This document shows positions 55,715 to 64,000 of a stretch of DNA of 64,000 bases, one piece after another. Position 1 is the first letter of the stretch; every line of letters starts with the position of its first letter. The position numbers and the translations under genes were made by a program. Source of the DNA: an uncultured Clostridium sp. (GTDB lineage Bacteria; Bacillota; Clostridia; Lachnospirales; Lachnospiraceae); the NCBI GenBank assembly GCA_947178445.1, contig CAMWYJ010000006.1, positions 1 to 64,000 of the forward strand, given 5' to 3'. A model generated the notes under the pieces. That model ran no database searches, was not told the origin of the DNA, and worked only from the letters and a program-made list of their open reading frames with translations.

Positions 55715-55762
55715 ATGCTTTTTAAAAATATAGAATTCCACATAAGAGACAGGATGCTGTAA
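55715..55762 (+). other. Possible 15-codon leader ORF
   Basis: MLFKNIEFHIRDRML and stop can be read in the leader. It has no binding site, but looks like the cytoplasmic N-terminus of an FtsX-like permease (compare FLLKNVYLQCFYHARFF at 57453), so it may be a remnant or an upstream ORF. Confidence 0.25.
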
Positions 55763-55779
55763 TTTTTATTTTGATTAGG

Positions 55780-56370
55780 ATGGTGATACATATAGGTAAG
55801 AAAAAACTCCTCTTTCTTATTTTGATTTTTGTAGCCTTGGCAGGTGTTTTGTGTTACATAGGGCTAGGCAATGATTCGCCCACTCGGCAGAATGAAAAAA
55901 TTGGAATATACCGCACATCGCTGGATCCGGAGTCGACAGTCATTGATTTTACGGATACCGAAACACTGGGAATATATTCAGAATTTTATACCCATGATTT
56001 TTTCCGCCAGATGTCATTGGATATGGATGTAACGGTTGTTGGCGGAAAAGTTTATGTGGTCATATATGATGTCACGGATATGCCTTATACACAGAAGGTG
56101 TCAGAGCTTACAGAGGTAGATCGAATAGAGATGGAACAGTCCGGTGCTTACAGCATGGATTTGAAAAAGCTGCCAGAAAATCGTCGGTATGTAGTTGGTT
56201 ATTTCTGCGATGAAAGCTGTATGTTTACTCTGGATGACTGTTTTTCATGGAAAACCTCCATGAAGGAATATATCCGTGATGTCTGGCTGGCAGGTATCTT
56301 TAAATGGGAGGAGCAGTATACTCCAAAATGTTTTCCAGAGAATAAGGGGTGGGACGGAGATATTGAATAA
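55780..56370 (+). CDS. Membrane-anchored extracytoplasmic protein of the ABC cassette
   Basis: I recognise no named family. The product of about 196 residues has a basic start, one N-terminal membrane segment (KLLFLILIFVALAGVLCYIGLG) and a beta-rich outer domain. It shares a pattern with the last gene of the cassette: MSLDMDVTVVGGKVYVVIYD here against YDISLYIEEGTVELNILEAD there, and LPENRRYVVGYFCDESCMF against LEPGHRYALAVYGSEDCNF. The start is uncertain: ATG 55780 and TTG 55771 both lack a good binding site. It overlaps the permease start by 8 nt. A substrate-binding or accessory role beside the exporter is inferred. Confidence 0.65.
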   Translation: MVIHIGKKKLLFLILIFVALAGVLCYIGLGNDSPTRQNEKIGIYRTSLDPESTVIDFTDTETLGIYSEFYTHDFFRQMSLDMDVTVVGGKVYVVIYDVTDMPYTQKVSELTEVDRIEMEQSGAYSMDLKKLPENRRYVVGYFCDESCMFTLDDCFSWKTSMKEYIRDVWLAGIFKWEEQYTPKCFPENKGWDGDIE

Positions 56371-57436
56371 AAGGAAAAATGACCGGTTGATGTATACGGT
56401 TATGGCGATAGGAATTGTAATTGCATATATTGCTTTTTTCTATGCGGTGGACTGTTACACTGCATACAAAAATTCCATGAATGACATCCGGCGCCTTTCC
56501 GAGAGCCAAAGTGGTAAAGCGCTTTATTTTGGATATGATGGTTCCAATGAATGGCTTACGGATGTGTTTGATAAGGAGGAAATCACTGCCTATTTTACCG
56601 GTGTGACCCTTCACTATGATAAAGTGCATGGAGAAAGGCTGACCATGATCTATCTAAATACACCGACCAAGTGTCCATACCGTTTTTTATCGGGAGGAAT
56701 GCCGGATCCTGCCGGCAAGGAAAATGTGGCGGTATTAGGCAAAAAATGTAAGCATTTAACATATACCAGAGATGGTCAGGATTATATATCCATATGCGGA
56801 GAAGAGTATCGTGTGACCGGATATGTATCGGAAGAGAATTCCACGGTAGTAGATTCTCTGACTATGCTGTTCTGGAACCATTGCGGTGACAGGGTGAAGG
56901 AAGCGGTGGATTATTTTGCCGGCTCTCCCATGGATGTATGCGTTGTTTTTGAAGACGGTGACGTGGAAAATTGGTATTATGCACATTCCGATATACTGGA
57001 TAAATATGCATATGACATCCGGCTGAGTGATAATTATATGGATGTTTATAATTTAGATTATGACGAACGTTATATGCAGATGTCCTGCCTGTTATATGCT
57101 TTCAGTTTTATTGTTCTGGTTATCATAATCAAGTATTGGATCAGCATGCATAAGGAGGAGCTTATTGTCCGGAGAATCGTGGGGTATGAGCGGTATCAGC
57201 TGCTGGGCTATTTGGGAAACAGGCTGTGCCGTGTTCTGATCTCGATATCCCTTCCCTGTCTGCTGGTTCAGCTGGTACTGGATTATCTGAGTGGGGCATT
57301 TTGGGGTGCCGGGGCAGGCATTGGAAAAATTATCTGGGCTGTAGTTTTTTTGGTGTTCACATTTATTCTTTTGCTGATTTATCCAATGTACCGGATATTG
57401 GTAAAAGACATCATAAGTGAGAGAAAGATTTTTTAG
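56363..57436 (+). CDS. FtsX-like (MacB-type) ABC permease 1
   Basis: This 357-residue protein has the FtsX/MacB layout: one N-terminal helix (about residues 12-32), an extracytoplasmic domain (about 35-235), and three C-terminal helices (from about 240) with the cytoplasmic loop MHKEELIVRRIVGYERYQLLGY that contacts the ATPase. TTG 56363 is chosen, preceded by GGACGGAG; ATG 56393 is an alternative. MacB-type permeases do not form a classic channel but move periplasmic substrates or signals mechanically. Its stop is immediately followed by the second permease. Confidence 0.8.
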   Translation: MNKRKNDRLMYTVMAIGIVIAYIAFFYAVDCYTAYKNSMNDIRRLSESQSGKALYFGYDGSNEWLTDVFDKEEITAYFTGVTLHYDKVHGERLTMIYLNTPTKCPYRFLSGGMPDPAGKENVAVLGKKCKHLTYTRDGQDYISICGEEYRVTGYVSEENSTVVDSLTMLFWNHCGDRVKEAVDYFAGSPMDVCVVFEDGDVENWYYAHSDILDKYAYDIRLSDNYMDVYNLDYDERYMQMSCLLYAFSFIVLVIIIKYWISMHKEELIVRRIVGYERYQLLGYLGNRLCRVLISISLPCLLVQLVLDYLSGAFWGAGAGIGKIIWAVVFLVFTFILLLIYPMYRILVKDIISERKIF

Positions 57437-58654
57437 TTGGGAAAACGGTATTATGAAGATTGTATTTTTATTAAAAAATGTGTATTTGCAGTGCTTTTAC
57501 CATGCAAGGTTTTTTTGCTGACAACTGTTTTGGTTGCAGTTTCCTATGCAATCCTGATGACCTCTTTGACTGGGATTGTGCCGTTGCTTGGCTCAAAAAT
57601 CATATGGAATGCTGTTTCAAATGAAAAAGTGGATAATGTATATAAGGTCAATATGTGGCAGCAGTATGTCACTGGTGTACTTGACCGAACTTCCTTTGAG
57701 GAGCTGCTTACAGATATCAACGAAATAGATGGCATAAAGGGAGCCGGACTTTATCTTATGGATTCCGTGTTTTCGCAGGGAGAGCGGCAGGATACTTTGT
57801 TTGTGTCAGAGGAACTGCTTTCCATGCTTCCGTTGAAAAATACAGATGGTGAGGTTTGTGAGTTTTCCACAGATGGTACAGCGATACCGGTCTTTGCGGG
57901 ATATGGGCTGAAGGACGAATATCCTGCAGGAACCGTTTTTCATGATTCAAATGTGACATACAAGGTTATCGGAGTGCTGAAAAAGCACAGCTTCTGGCCT
58001 GCAGGAAAGAATTATTATGGGAACTTGATGAGTCTGGACGATATGTTTGTGATGGGTGTGGGACATTCGAAACCGCTTAGGGATATTTCAGTCTATGGTG
58101 ATTTTCTGCTTGGACTCGATAACTTCTATTATTTTCTGGAGCCGGATACCGACAGGGAACAGATACAGAAGGCTGTCATTGAGGCTGCGGGGGAGAAAGA
58201 GCTTCGTATATATGATGCATATTTGTTAGAGGATGCGATTGATGATGAGTGGCAGAGTATGCTGAAGGAGCCGGAATATTTTTTAATGCCGCTTTCGCTG
58301 GTTATCATCTCAACGGTGGTCATGTTTCTTTCGGCAATACTCAATGTCATCATACGAAAAAAGAATATAGGAGTCATGTATACGATAGGGTATTCTGGAA
58401 AGGATATTGTGCGGATTTTTACCATGGAGAATGCCATGAAGGTTTTATTGGGTGCTTTAATGGCATTGGCATATTACATAAAGGTAATGGATCAGTTTAT
58501 GGGCTTTGAAAATGGAGTATCTCTTATATGGTATGTTCTTCCGGCTACGGTTTTAGTGGCTTTGCTGATGCTCTACATAGGGGACAGGGCATCCCTTAGA
58601 TATATTCGGAATGTCAATCTGGCAGAAGTGATTGGAGGAATGGGGTTTGATTAG
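57437..58654 (+). CDS. FtsX-like ABC permease 2, with probable frameshift at its start
   Basis: The open frame gives 405 residues with an N-terminal helix (FLLTTVLVAVSYAILMTSL), an outer domain and three C-terminal helices, with loop RKKNIGVMYTIGYSGKDIVRIFTMENAMK as in FtsX permeases. The in-frame start (TTG 57437) has no binding site and its first 25 residues are untypical. In another frame ATG 57453 gives MKIVFLLKNVYLQCFYHARF and then stops at 57519-57521, right at seven T (57510-57516). One more T would join the two as ...HARFFLLTTVLVAV, a normal permease start. So this is a frameshifted or slippage-dependent gene, or a sequencing error. Confidence 0.65.
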   Translation: MGKRYYEDCIFIKKCVFAVLLPCKVFLLTTVLVAVSYAILMTSLTGIVPLLGSKIIWNAVSNEKVDNVYKVNMWQQYVTGVLDRTSFEELLTDINEIDGIKGAGLYLMDSVFSQGERQDTLFVSEELLSMLPLKNTDGEVCEFSTDGTAIPVFAGYGLKDEYPAGTVFHDSNVTYKVIGVLKKHSFWPAGKNYYGNLMSLDDMFVMGVGHSKPLRDISVYGDFLLGLDNFYYFLEPDTDREQIQKAVIEAAGEKELRIYDAYLLEDAIDDEWQSMLKEPEYFLMPLSLVIISTVVMFLSAILNVIIRKKNIGVMYTIGYSGKDIVRIFTMENAMKVLLGALMALAYYIKVMDQFMGFENGVSLIWYVLPATVLVALLMLYIGDRASLRYIRNVNLAEVIGGMGFD

Positions 58655-59312
58655 AGTAAATCATGTGACAAAGGTGTATAAAGGAGATTATTTTAAGACA
58701 ACAGCCCTTGATGATGTTTCCTTTGAGGTGGAAGATGGAACGTTTGTTGGGATTTTGGGAGAGTCGGGATCGGGGAAGACCACATTGCTGAACCTATTAG
58801 GAGGAATGGACAGGGCGACCTACGGAGAGGTGTTGTATTCCGACACGGACATTGAAAGATTTAGCGCAATGGAAATGGACCGGTTCCGGAAAAAGAATAT
58901 TGCTTTTGTATTTCAAAATTTTGCTCTGATGAACGAGTTTTCCGTATATGAGAATCTTGAGGCGGCGCTGCTTGCCAGAAATTATAAGAAAAAGGAAAGA
59001 CAGAGGATTATCTGTGATATACTGGAACGGTTTGGGATTACAGAGCTTCAGTATAAATATCCGGGACAGATATCGGGAGGACAAAAGCAAAGAGTGGCGA
59101 TTGCCAGGGCGGTCATCATGGATTGCCCCTACATTTTAGCAGATGAGCCCACGGGTGCATTAGATGAAGAAAACACAAGGTGTGTGATGGAGCTGTTTCT
59201 GGATTTGAAGAAAAGCGGCAAGACAATAGTAGTCATTACCCATGATAGTGTGGTTGCAGGGTATGCAGATTGTCTGCTGACAATCAGGGATGGAAAATTA
59301 TGGGAAAAGTAA
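58647..59312 (+). CDS. ABC ATPase, LolD/MacB type
   Basis: This 221-residue ATPase has Walker A GESGSGKTT near residue 38, the signature ISGGQKQRVAIARA, Walker B YILADEPTGALD and an H-loop in VVITHDS. Sequence and length are of the LolD/MacB/FtsE group that drives FtsX-like permeases. The likely start is TTG 58647 with GGAGGAA 6 nt upstream, overlapping the permease stop. It presumably serves the two preceding permeases as a heterodimer. It overlaps the last gene by 13 nt. Confidence 0.92.
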   Translation: MIRVNHVTKVYKGDYFKTTALDDVSFEVEDGTFVGILGESGSGKTTLLNLLGGMDRATYGEVLYSDTDIERFSAMEMDRFRKKNIAFVFQNFALMNEFSVYENLEAALLARNYKKKERQRIICDILERFGITELQYKYPGQISGGQKQRVAIARAVIMDCPYILADEPTGALDEENTRCVMELFLDLKKSGKTIVVITHDSVVAGYADCLLTIRDGKLWEK

Positions 59313-59833
59313 GATTAAAAAAAATACTCAAAGTGTTAGGTTTTTTTTGTATTTTGATATTAGGGCTTAATCTGTTTTTGCTATTTACAGGCTGGTATGG
59401 CAAAAAAGTAGAGGGAAAAAATCTCTCTATTTTTAGTGTAATGAGTGACAAAAACTCTGCCGACAGAAAAAAATCCAGCAATGTATATGATTATTTTTCT
59501 GTTTTTAATGGTCTTGATATGGGATATGATATTTCTCTCTATATAGAAGAGGGAACGGTAGAGCTGAATATATTAGAAGCAGATGATATAAAAATGATTT
59601 TTGACGGGATGGAGCAGCCGGTTGTGGCACGGTATGAGCTGAAAAGTTCCGGAAAAGCGTATTGGGATTTGTCCTCACTTGAGCCGGGACATCGATATGC
59701 GTTAGCGGTATATGGAAGTGAAGATTGCAATTTTATTGGTGAGGTAGGAGAGCACTATTATATAAAACGGTGGCAGAGCATACATGATAGACTGGTGAAG
59801 AATCTGGGGAAAACTTCTAAATATGTTCCATAA
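59300..59833 (+). CDS. Second membrane-anchored extracytoplasmic protein of the ABC cassette
   Basis: The 177-residue product has a basic N-terminus, one membrane segment (VLGFFCILILGLNLFLLFTG) and a beta-rich outer domain of about 140 residues that resembles the product of the first gene of this cassette. No named family is recognised. ATG 59300 lies inside the ATPase gene with GGGATGG upstream, implying coupling. Two related anchored proteins bracketing permeases and ATPase point to one five-part complex (inference). Confidence 0.68.
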   Translation: MGKVRLKKILKVLGFFCILILGLNLFLLFTGWYGKKVEGKNLSIFSVMSDKNSADRKKSSNVYDYFSVFNGLDMGYDISLYIEEGTVELNILEADDIKMIFDGMEQPVVARYELKSSGKAYWDLSSLEPGHRYALAVYGSEDCNFIGEVGEHYYIKRWQSIHDRLVKNLGKTSKYVP

Positions 59834-59843
59834 CATTCCACAC

Positions 59844-59872
59844 TTGCACAGTTTGCCAAATAGGGATATAAT
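59844..59872 (+). promoter_or_regulatory. Promoter of proS
   Basis: TTGCAC (59844-59849), 17 nt, TATAAT (59867-59872). The leader to ATG 59933 is about 55 nt, too short for a T-box. Confidence 0.7.
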
Positions 59873-59932
59873 GAATTGCGTTGATGCGCAAGCAGGTCAT
59901 CAGAATAATAGAGCGATTGAAGGAGAACAGTC

Positions 59933-61366
59933 ATGGCAAAGGACAAAAAGCTGGTAGAGCAGATTACTTCTATGGAGGAAGATTTTGCAAAGTGGTATAC
60001 AGATGTCTGCATTAAGGCAGATTTGATTTCATATGCAAGTGTAAAGGGCTGCATGGTGATTAAGCCGGCAGGTTATGCAATCTGGGAGCTGATTCAGAAA
60101 AATTTAGATGAGCGTTTTAAAGCGACAGGGGTGGAGAATGTATATCTGCCAATGTTTATTCCGGAGAGCTTGTTACAGAAGGAAAAGGACCACGTAGAAG
60201 GCTTTGCACCGGAGGTTGCATGGGTAACCCATGGCGGGCTTAATGAACTACAGGAGAGAATGTGTGTCAGACCGACCTCTGAGACTTTATTCTGTGATTT
60301 TTATGCAAATGATATTGAGTCTTACCGGGATTTGCCGAAGGTATATAATCAGTGGTGCTCCGTTGTGCGATGGGAGAAGGAGACACGACCGTTTCTTCGT
60401 TCCCGTGAGTTTTTATGGCAGGAGGGTCATACAGCTCATGCAACTGCAGAGGAAGCGGAGGAGAGAACCATCCAGATGTTAAATGTATATGCAGATTTTT
60501 GTGAGGAGGTTCTGGCGATTCCGGTTATTAAGGGACAGAAAACGGAGAAAGAAAAGTTTGCCGGAGCAGTGGCAACCTACACTATTGAATCTCTGATGCA
60601 CGATGGCAAGGCATTACAGTCTGGTACAAGCCATAATTTTGGTGACGGATTTGCAAAGGCATTCAATGTGCAGTATACAAGTAAAGATAATAAGTTAGAG
60701 TATGTGCATCAGACTTCATGGGGTATGACAACCCGTATGATTGGTGCGATTATTATGGTACATGGTGATAATTCCGGTCTTGTGCTGCCGCCACAGGTTG
60801 CACCGATTCAGGTTATGATTGTGCCGGTTATGCAGAAAAAGGAAGGTGTTTTGGAGAAGGCATATGAGCTAAAGGATATGCTCTCTGATTTCCGCGTGAA
60901 GGTAGATGATTCTGACAAGAGTCCGGGATGGAAATTTTCTGAGCAGGAAATGAGGGGAATTCCACTTCGTGTAGAGGTTGGACCAAGAGATATCGAGGCG
61001 GGTAAATGCATGGTTGTTCGCCGTGATAACGGAGAGAAGCTGGAGGTTTTGATTGATGAGCTGGAGACTAAGGTTCGAGAGCTTCTACTAACGATTCACA
61101 AGGATATGTATCATAAGGCGTTAGTACACCGTGAGGAGAATACGCATACCGCAAAAGACTGGGAGACATTTTCAGATATTATTGAGAATAAGCAGGGATT
61201 TATCAAAGCTATGTGGTGTGGTGAAACTGAATGCGAGGAAGCGATCAAGGATGAGACGGGGGCTTCTACAAGATGTATACCGTTTGTACAGGAGAAGATT
61301 TCGGATGTATGTGTTCACTGTGGCAGGCCTGCAAAGAAGATGGTTTATTTTGGCAGGGCATACTAG
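59933..61366 (+). CDS. proS: Prolyl-tRNA synthetase, archaeal/eukaryotic type
   Basis: This 477-residue class II synthetase is the short type without the bacterial editing insertion. Visible parts are the N-terminal [15 protein letters not shown], class II motif 2 ([19 protein letters not shown]), [19 protein letters not shown] (proline pocket), the anticodon-binding domain, and a C-terminal zinc-binding-like end with [16 protein letters not shown] and [18 protein letters not shown]. It attaches proline to tRNA-Pro. GGAGAA precedes the start. Confidence 0.95.
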   Translation: MAKDKKLVEQITSMEEDFAKWYTDVCIKADLISYASVKGCMVIKPAGYAIWELIQKNLDERFKATGVENVYLPMFIPESLLQKEKDHVEGFAPEVAWVTHGGLNELQERMCVRPTSETLFCDFYANDIESYRDLPKVYNQWCSVVRWEKETRPFLRSREFLWQEGHTAHATAEEAEERTIQMLNVYADFCEEVLAIPVIKGQKTEKEKFAGAVATYTIESLMHDGKALQSGTSHNFGDGFAKAFNVQYTSKDNKLEYVHQTSWGMTTRMIGAIIMVHGDNSGLVLPPQVAPIQVMIVPVMQKKEGVLEKAYELKDMLSDFRVKVDDSDKSPGWKFSEQEMRGIPLRVEVGPRDIEAGKCMVVRRDNGEKLEVLIDELETKVRELLLTIHKDMYHKALVHREENTHTAKDWETFSDIIENKQGFIKAMWCGETECEEAIKDETGASTRCIPFVQEKISDVCVHCGRPAKKMVYFGRAY

Positions 61367-61434
61367 TGTCCTGACACGTTGATAATTAGGCAAACCTACT
61401 TGTCTGGGGAATTTGATAGTAACTGAGATATTAG

Positions 61435-61470
61435 GGATTGACTCCTATGTGTATGGGAGTCAGTCCTTTT
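61435..61470 (+). terminator. Terminator after proS
   Basis: GGATTGACTCC (61435-61445) pairs with GGGAGTCAGTCC (61455-61466) and is followed by TTTT. A separate short dyad GTTGTACAAC lies at 61498-61507 in the gap before cca. Confidence 0.8.
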
Positions 61471-61571
61471 CCTCTATTTGATTTTTTCTTTCATTTGTTG
61501 TACAACTGTCATATAAAGTTAGGAAAGTTTCTCAATCATTCATACAAATAAAGAAAATAAGGAGTAGAAAT

Positions 61572-62930
61572 ATGATTCAAATTAACATGCCGGAAAATGC
61601 GAGGCAGATTATCCATACATTAAATGATCATGGCTATGAAGCGTATATTGTGGGAGGCTGTGTCCGTGACGCAATCCTTGGAAGACAGCCGGATGACTGG
61701 GATATTACCACCTCAGCAAAACCGGATGAGGTAAAGGCGTTATTCGTGCGTACTATTGATACAGGAATCCAGCATGGTACTGTGACAGTTATGATGAAAA
61801 ATAGAGAAACGGGAAAGCTTGAGGGATACGAGGTTACGACCTACCGTGTAGATGGAAAATATGAGGATCACAGACGTCCGATGGAAGTGACCTTTACAGC
61901 AAGCATTAGGGATGATATGAACCGACGGGATTTTACCATAAATGCTATGGCATACAATGATGCAGAGGGGGTAATCGATCATTTTGATGGGATTGGTGAT
62001 TTGAACCGAGGGATGATTCGCTGTGTTGGAGAACCGTCAGAGCGTTTTGATGAGGATGCTTTGCGGATTTTGCGGGCGGTGCGGTTTGCGGCACAACTGG
62101 ATTTTGAGATTGAGGAACGGACGAGGGCTGCAATAAGAAACCAGGCGCCGTTTCTTGCAGATATCAGTGCAGAGAGAATCCGGGTGGAGCTTAACAAATT
62201 GCTGCTTTCCAAACATCCGGAACGAATTCGTACAGCTTATGAGCTTGGTGTGACGAAGGTGGTGCTGCCGGAGTTTGATGCCATGATGGAGACAGAACAA
62301 AATCATAAACACCATATGTATACGGTAGGGGAACATACCATTCGTGTGATAGAAAAAGTGCCGGCAACCCAGGAGCTCAGATGGGCAGCACTTTTGCATG
62401 ATGTGGCAAAGCCGGTAACAAGAACCAGCGATGCAGAGGGGGATCATTTTTACGGGCATAACAAAGAAGGAGAAAAAATGGCAGAAGCCGTGTTGAAACG
62501 CTTAAAGTTTGATAATGAAACCATTGCCAGGGTGAAGCGCCTTGTATATTGGCATGATTACGGAATGGGACAGATGATGGGTATTCAATCTTTTCGGAAA
62601 TCCCTAAGCAAAATGGGCCCTGACCTGTTTCCCGAATATGAAAAGATTAAGCGGGCAGACATTTTGGCACAAAGTAACTTTATGAGAGAGGAGAAGCTTG
62701 AAAATCTGGCGAACCTTCGGGCATACTACGAACAGATTATGGAGGAACAGCAATGTCTTACACTTAAGGATCTAGCGGTGACAGGTAAAGACCTGATTGA
62801 AAATGGTATGAAGCCGGGCAGAGAATTAGGGACCATGCTTTCCTACCTTTTAGAGTATGTGTTAGAGGAACCGGAGAAGAATGAGCGGGAAATATTGCTT
62901 GCGCTTGCCAAAGATAAATTAGGGATATAA
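61572..62930 (+). CDS. cca: CCA-adding tRNA nucleotidyltransferase with HD domain
   Basis: This 452-residue class II CCA enzyme has the nucleotidyltransferase signature GGCVRDAILGRQPDDWDITT near residues 29-48 (metal-binding Asp pair), RRDFTINAMA, the template region EDALRILRAVRFAAQL, and a C-terminal HD domain (LLHDVAKPV near residue 278). It adds CCA to tRNA 3' ends; the tRNA-Lys in this window lacks an encoded CCA. AAGGAG precedes ATG 61572. The HD domain suggests added phosphohydrolase activity as in some bacterial CCA enzymes. Confidence 0.93.
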   Translation: MIQINMPENARQIIHTLNDHGYEAYIVGGCVRDAILGRQPDDWDITTSAKPDEVKALFVRTIDTGIQHGTVTVMMKNRETGKLEGYEVTTYRVDGKYEDHRRPMEVTFTASIRDDMNRRDFTINAMAYNDAEGVIDHFDGIGDLNRGMIRCVGEPSERFDEDALRILRAVRFAAQLDFEIEERTRAAIRNQAPFLADISAERIRVELNKLLLSKHPERIRTAYELGVTKVVLPEFDAMMETEQNHKHHMYTVGEHTIRVIEKVPATQELRWAALLHDVAKPVTRTSDAEGDHFYGHNKEGEKMAEAVLKRLKFDNETIARVKRLVYWHDYGMGQMMGIQSFRKSLSKMGPDLFPEYEKIKRADILAQSNFMREEKLENLANLRAYYEQIMEEQQCLTLKDLAVTGKDLIENGMKPGRELGTMLSYLLEYVLEEPEKNEREILLALAKDKLGI

Positions 62931-62944
62931 ATTCATTCACAAAA

Positions 62945-62986
62945 ATGGGCTGCCACAAAACTCCCAAATGCTTCGTGGCAGCCCAT
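62945..62986. terminator. Bidirectional terminator between cca and epimerase-like gene
   Basis: ATGGGCTGCCAC (62945-62956) and GTGGCAGCCCAT (62975-62986) form a 12-bp perfect stem between convergent genes. The A5 on the left gives a T run for the minus-strand gene. Confidence 0.8.
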
Positions 62987-62993
62987 TCACTGT

Positions 62994-63998
62994 CTAGATT
63001 GTATATATACGCTCTGTTACTGTCTTGCTTTCCTGTGGTGCAAGCTCAATGTAACCGGTCTCCTCTGCGGGAAGATTGAGATTTGGTGCATCGATCATCC
63101 AGCTCATTGGTTCCGGACAGAAGTAATCCTTGGTGCCTCTGTCGTTCCACATAATGAAGAATTTGAAAGTTTCGTCAACCTCGTAGCATACCTTCTTACC
63201 GGTTTCAAGATCTGTCATGATGGCACCATAAAATGGCTTGCCATCCACCTCTGTTTTTTCAATTAGGTACATATCGTTATTGATTGGTACTTTGTTGATA
63301 AGCTTTGTGCCCTTTACATACTGTTCATCGTAGGCAGTAAGTGGGAGGGTTTTGCCTGTTGGGAGCTGGCGCCCGTTTAGCTCGCAGCGCTTTACGGCAG
63401 GAACACGGAGACGGATGTTTTTCCCTTTTCCATTCTTGGTAAATGGGGCACGGAATGCAGCATGGTTACATACACCATATGGCATCTGCTTGTCAGAAAG
63501 ATTGGTTATGGTGAATTGATAATGCATACCCTCTGCATCTAATACAAACTCAAGGTCAGCTTGGAATTTTAACGGATAATACTGGAAAAATTCATCCTTT
63601 TCGTCATAGATGTACCGTGTCTTTGCAACCGCTTTCTCATCTTCGGTCAAGGTTTCAATGACCGAATATTCTCTTGTATGTAAAAAACCATGAATATGGT
63701 TCTGAAATCTTCCTTCATTTACCGGAAGCTGATAGGTTGCATCCGATACACGGAGTACACCCTGGTTTAAACGGTTTGGAAGATAGAGTGTCGGAATACC
63801 ATAGACAGCAGGACTTGCCGCCAGTTTCTTCATGGCAGCTTTCTTGTGAAAACGGAGAAGCTCCATTTTATTCGTATTGTCGCGCAGACGGAACAGATTG
63901 CTTCCGATGGTAGGAGCAATCATAGCCTCATATCCGCCAGCCTTCATTTCAATAACCGGAACTCCCTGATAGTTGATTTGTCTTGAAATAGTTTTCAT
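62994..63998 (-). CDS. Aldose 1-epimerase-like protein
   Basis: This 334-residue protein has the galactose mutarotase-like beta-sandwich pattern: GIPTLYLPNRLNQGVL, HIHGFLHTREY (substrate-binding His region), CNHAAFRAPF (second His) and FCPEPMSWMIDAPN near the C-terminus with a conserved acidic residue. Mutarotases interconvert alpha and beta aldose anomers. It is not the close GalM subgroup, so the sugar is uncertain; LacX-like enzymes are the nearest in look. The start codon is at 63998-63996; the ribosome binding site lies beyond the window. Complete as read. Confidence 0.85.
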   Translation of the reverse strand: MKTISRQINYQGVPVIEMKAGGYEAMIAPTIGSNLFRLRDNTNKMELLRFHKKAAMKKLAASPAVYGIPTLYLPNRLNQGVLRVSDATYQLPVNEGRFQNHIHGFLHTREYSVIETLTEDEKAVAKTRYIYDEKDEFFQYYPLKFQADLEFVLDAEGMHYQFTITNLSDKQMPYGVCNHAAFRAPFTKNGKGKNIRLRVPAVKRCELNGRQLPTGKTLPLTAYDEQYVKGTKLINKVPINNDMYLIEKTEVDGKPFYGAIMTDLETGKKVCYEVDETFKFFIMWNDRGTKDYFCPEPMSWMIDAPNLNLPAEETGYIELAPQESKTVTERIYTI

Positions 63999-64000
63999 AA

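Noticed and set aside
61498..61507. GTTGTACAAC palindrome before cca as another copy of elements A/B
   Set aside because: It matches only the outer stem start of those elements; no arms, core or direct repeats are present.
1..64000. CRISPR arrays, prophage, rRNA operons or complete insertion sequences
   Set aside because: I saw no regularly spaced direct repeats, no structural phage genes, no rRNA-like stretches and no transposase anywhere in the window.

Overview
This 64 kb window looks like chromosome of a gut-type member of the Lachnospiraceae (Clostridia, low to medium G+C). Pointers are a SCIFF ranthipeptide precursor with its radical SAM maturase, a TIGR04086-type membrane protein, HemZ, a two-domain fused SecDF, the short archaeal-type ProS, strong AGGAGG ribosome binding sites, sigma-A promoters and many large secreted proteins with lysine-rich YGKWSK-type tails. 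Genus cannot be fixed from the sequence alone. No phage, CRISPR array or complete insertion sequence is visible.

Layout. 0-6.4 kb: small membrane exporter-like protein, CorA, a 1284-residue modular secreted protein and a cyclophilin. 6.4-16.8 kb: a phospho-signalling and surface cassette (FHA protein, PP2C phosphatase, membrane Ser/Thr kinase, small membrane protein, 1590-residue Ig-repeat membrane protein). 16.8-29 kb: conserved core (HAD phosphatase, TIGR04086 protein, SCIFF peptide and maturase, SecDF, RecJ, RelA/SpoT, metallo-hydrolase, HemZ, HD-GYP protein). 29-37.5 kb: hisS and aspS, normally neighbours in Firmicutes, here separated by two AT-rich secreted-protein genes and the leftover 3' end of a third. 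37.5-46.1 kb: NUDIX hydrolase, chemoreceptor-like protein, flavodiiron protein and a large subtilisin-like protease. 46.4 kb: tRNA-Lys(CUU). 46.6-55.7 kb: NatAB-like ABC exporter, a small membrane/XRE/CPBP operon, MATE transporter, XRE regulator, pseudouridine synthase and an AI-2E family membrane protein. 55.7-59.8 kb: five-gene ABC cassette with two FtsX-like permeases bracketed by two related anchored proteins. 59.9-64 kb: proS, cca and an aldose 1-epimerase-like gene.

Three non-coding signals stand out. First, intergenic palindromic elements at 29.07, 37.80 and about 53.5 kb share an internal architecture while their outer stems differ in sequence but stay complementary; the first two are each flanked by exact 13-bp direct repeats, as expected of inserted elements. 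Second, two homologous minus-strand small RNA candidates (about 37.58-37.69 and 41.55-41.65 kb) share a promoter-like box, a stem capped by a GCAA tetraloop, a C-rich single strand able to pair with Shine-Dalgarno sequences, and a strong terminator. Third, one permease gene of the five-gene ABC cassette seems to have its natural N-terminus in another frame, joined at a run of seven T, suggesting a frameshift or slippage switch.

The genes fit a cell investing in secreted and surface proteins (five signal-peptide proteins of about 380-1590 residues, SecDF, phospho-signalling to a surface repeat protein) and export or envelope-stress functions.
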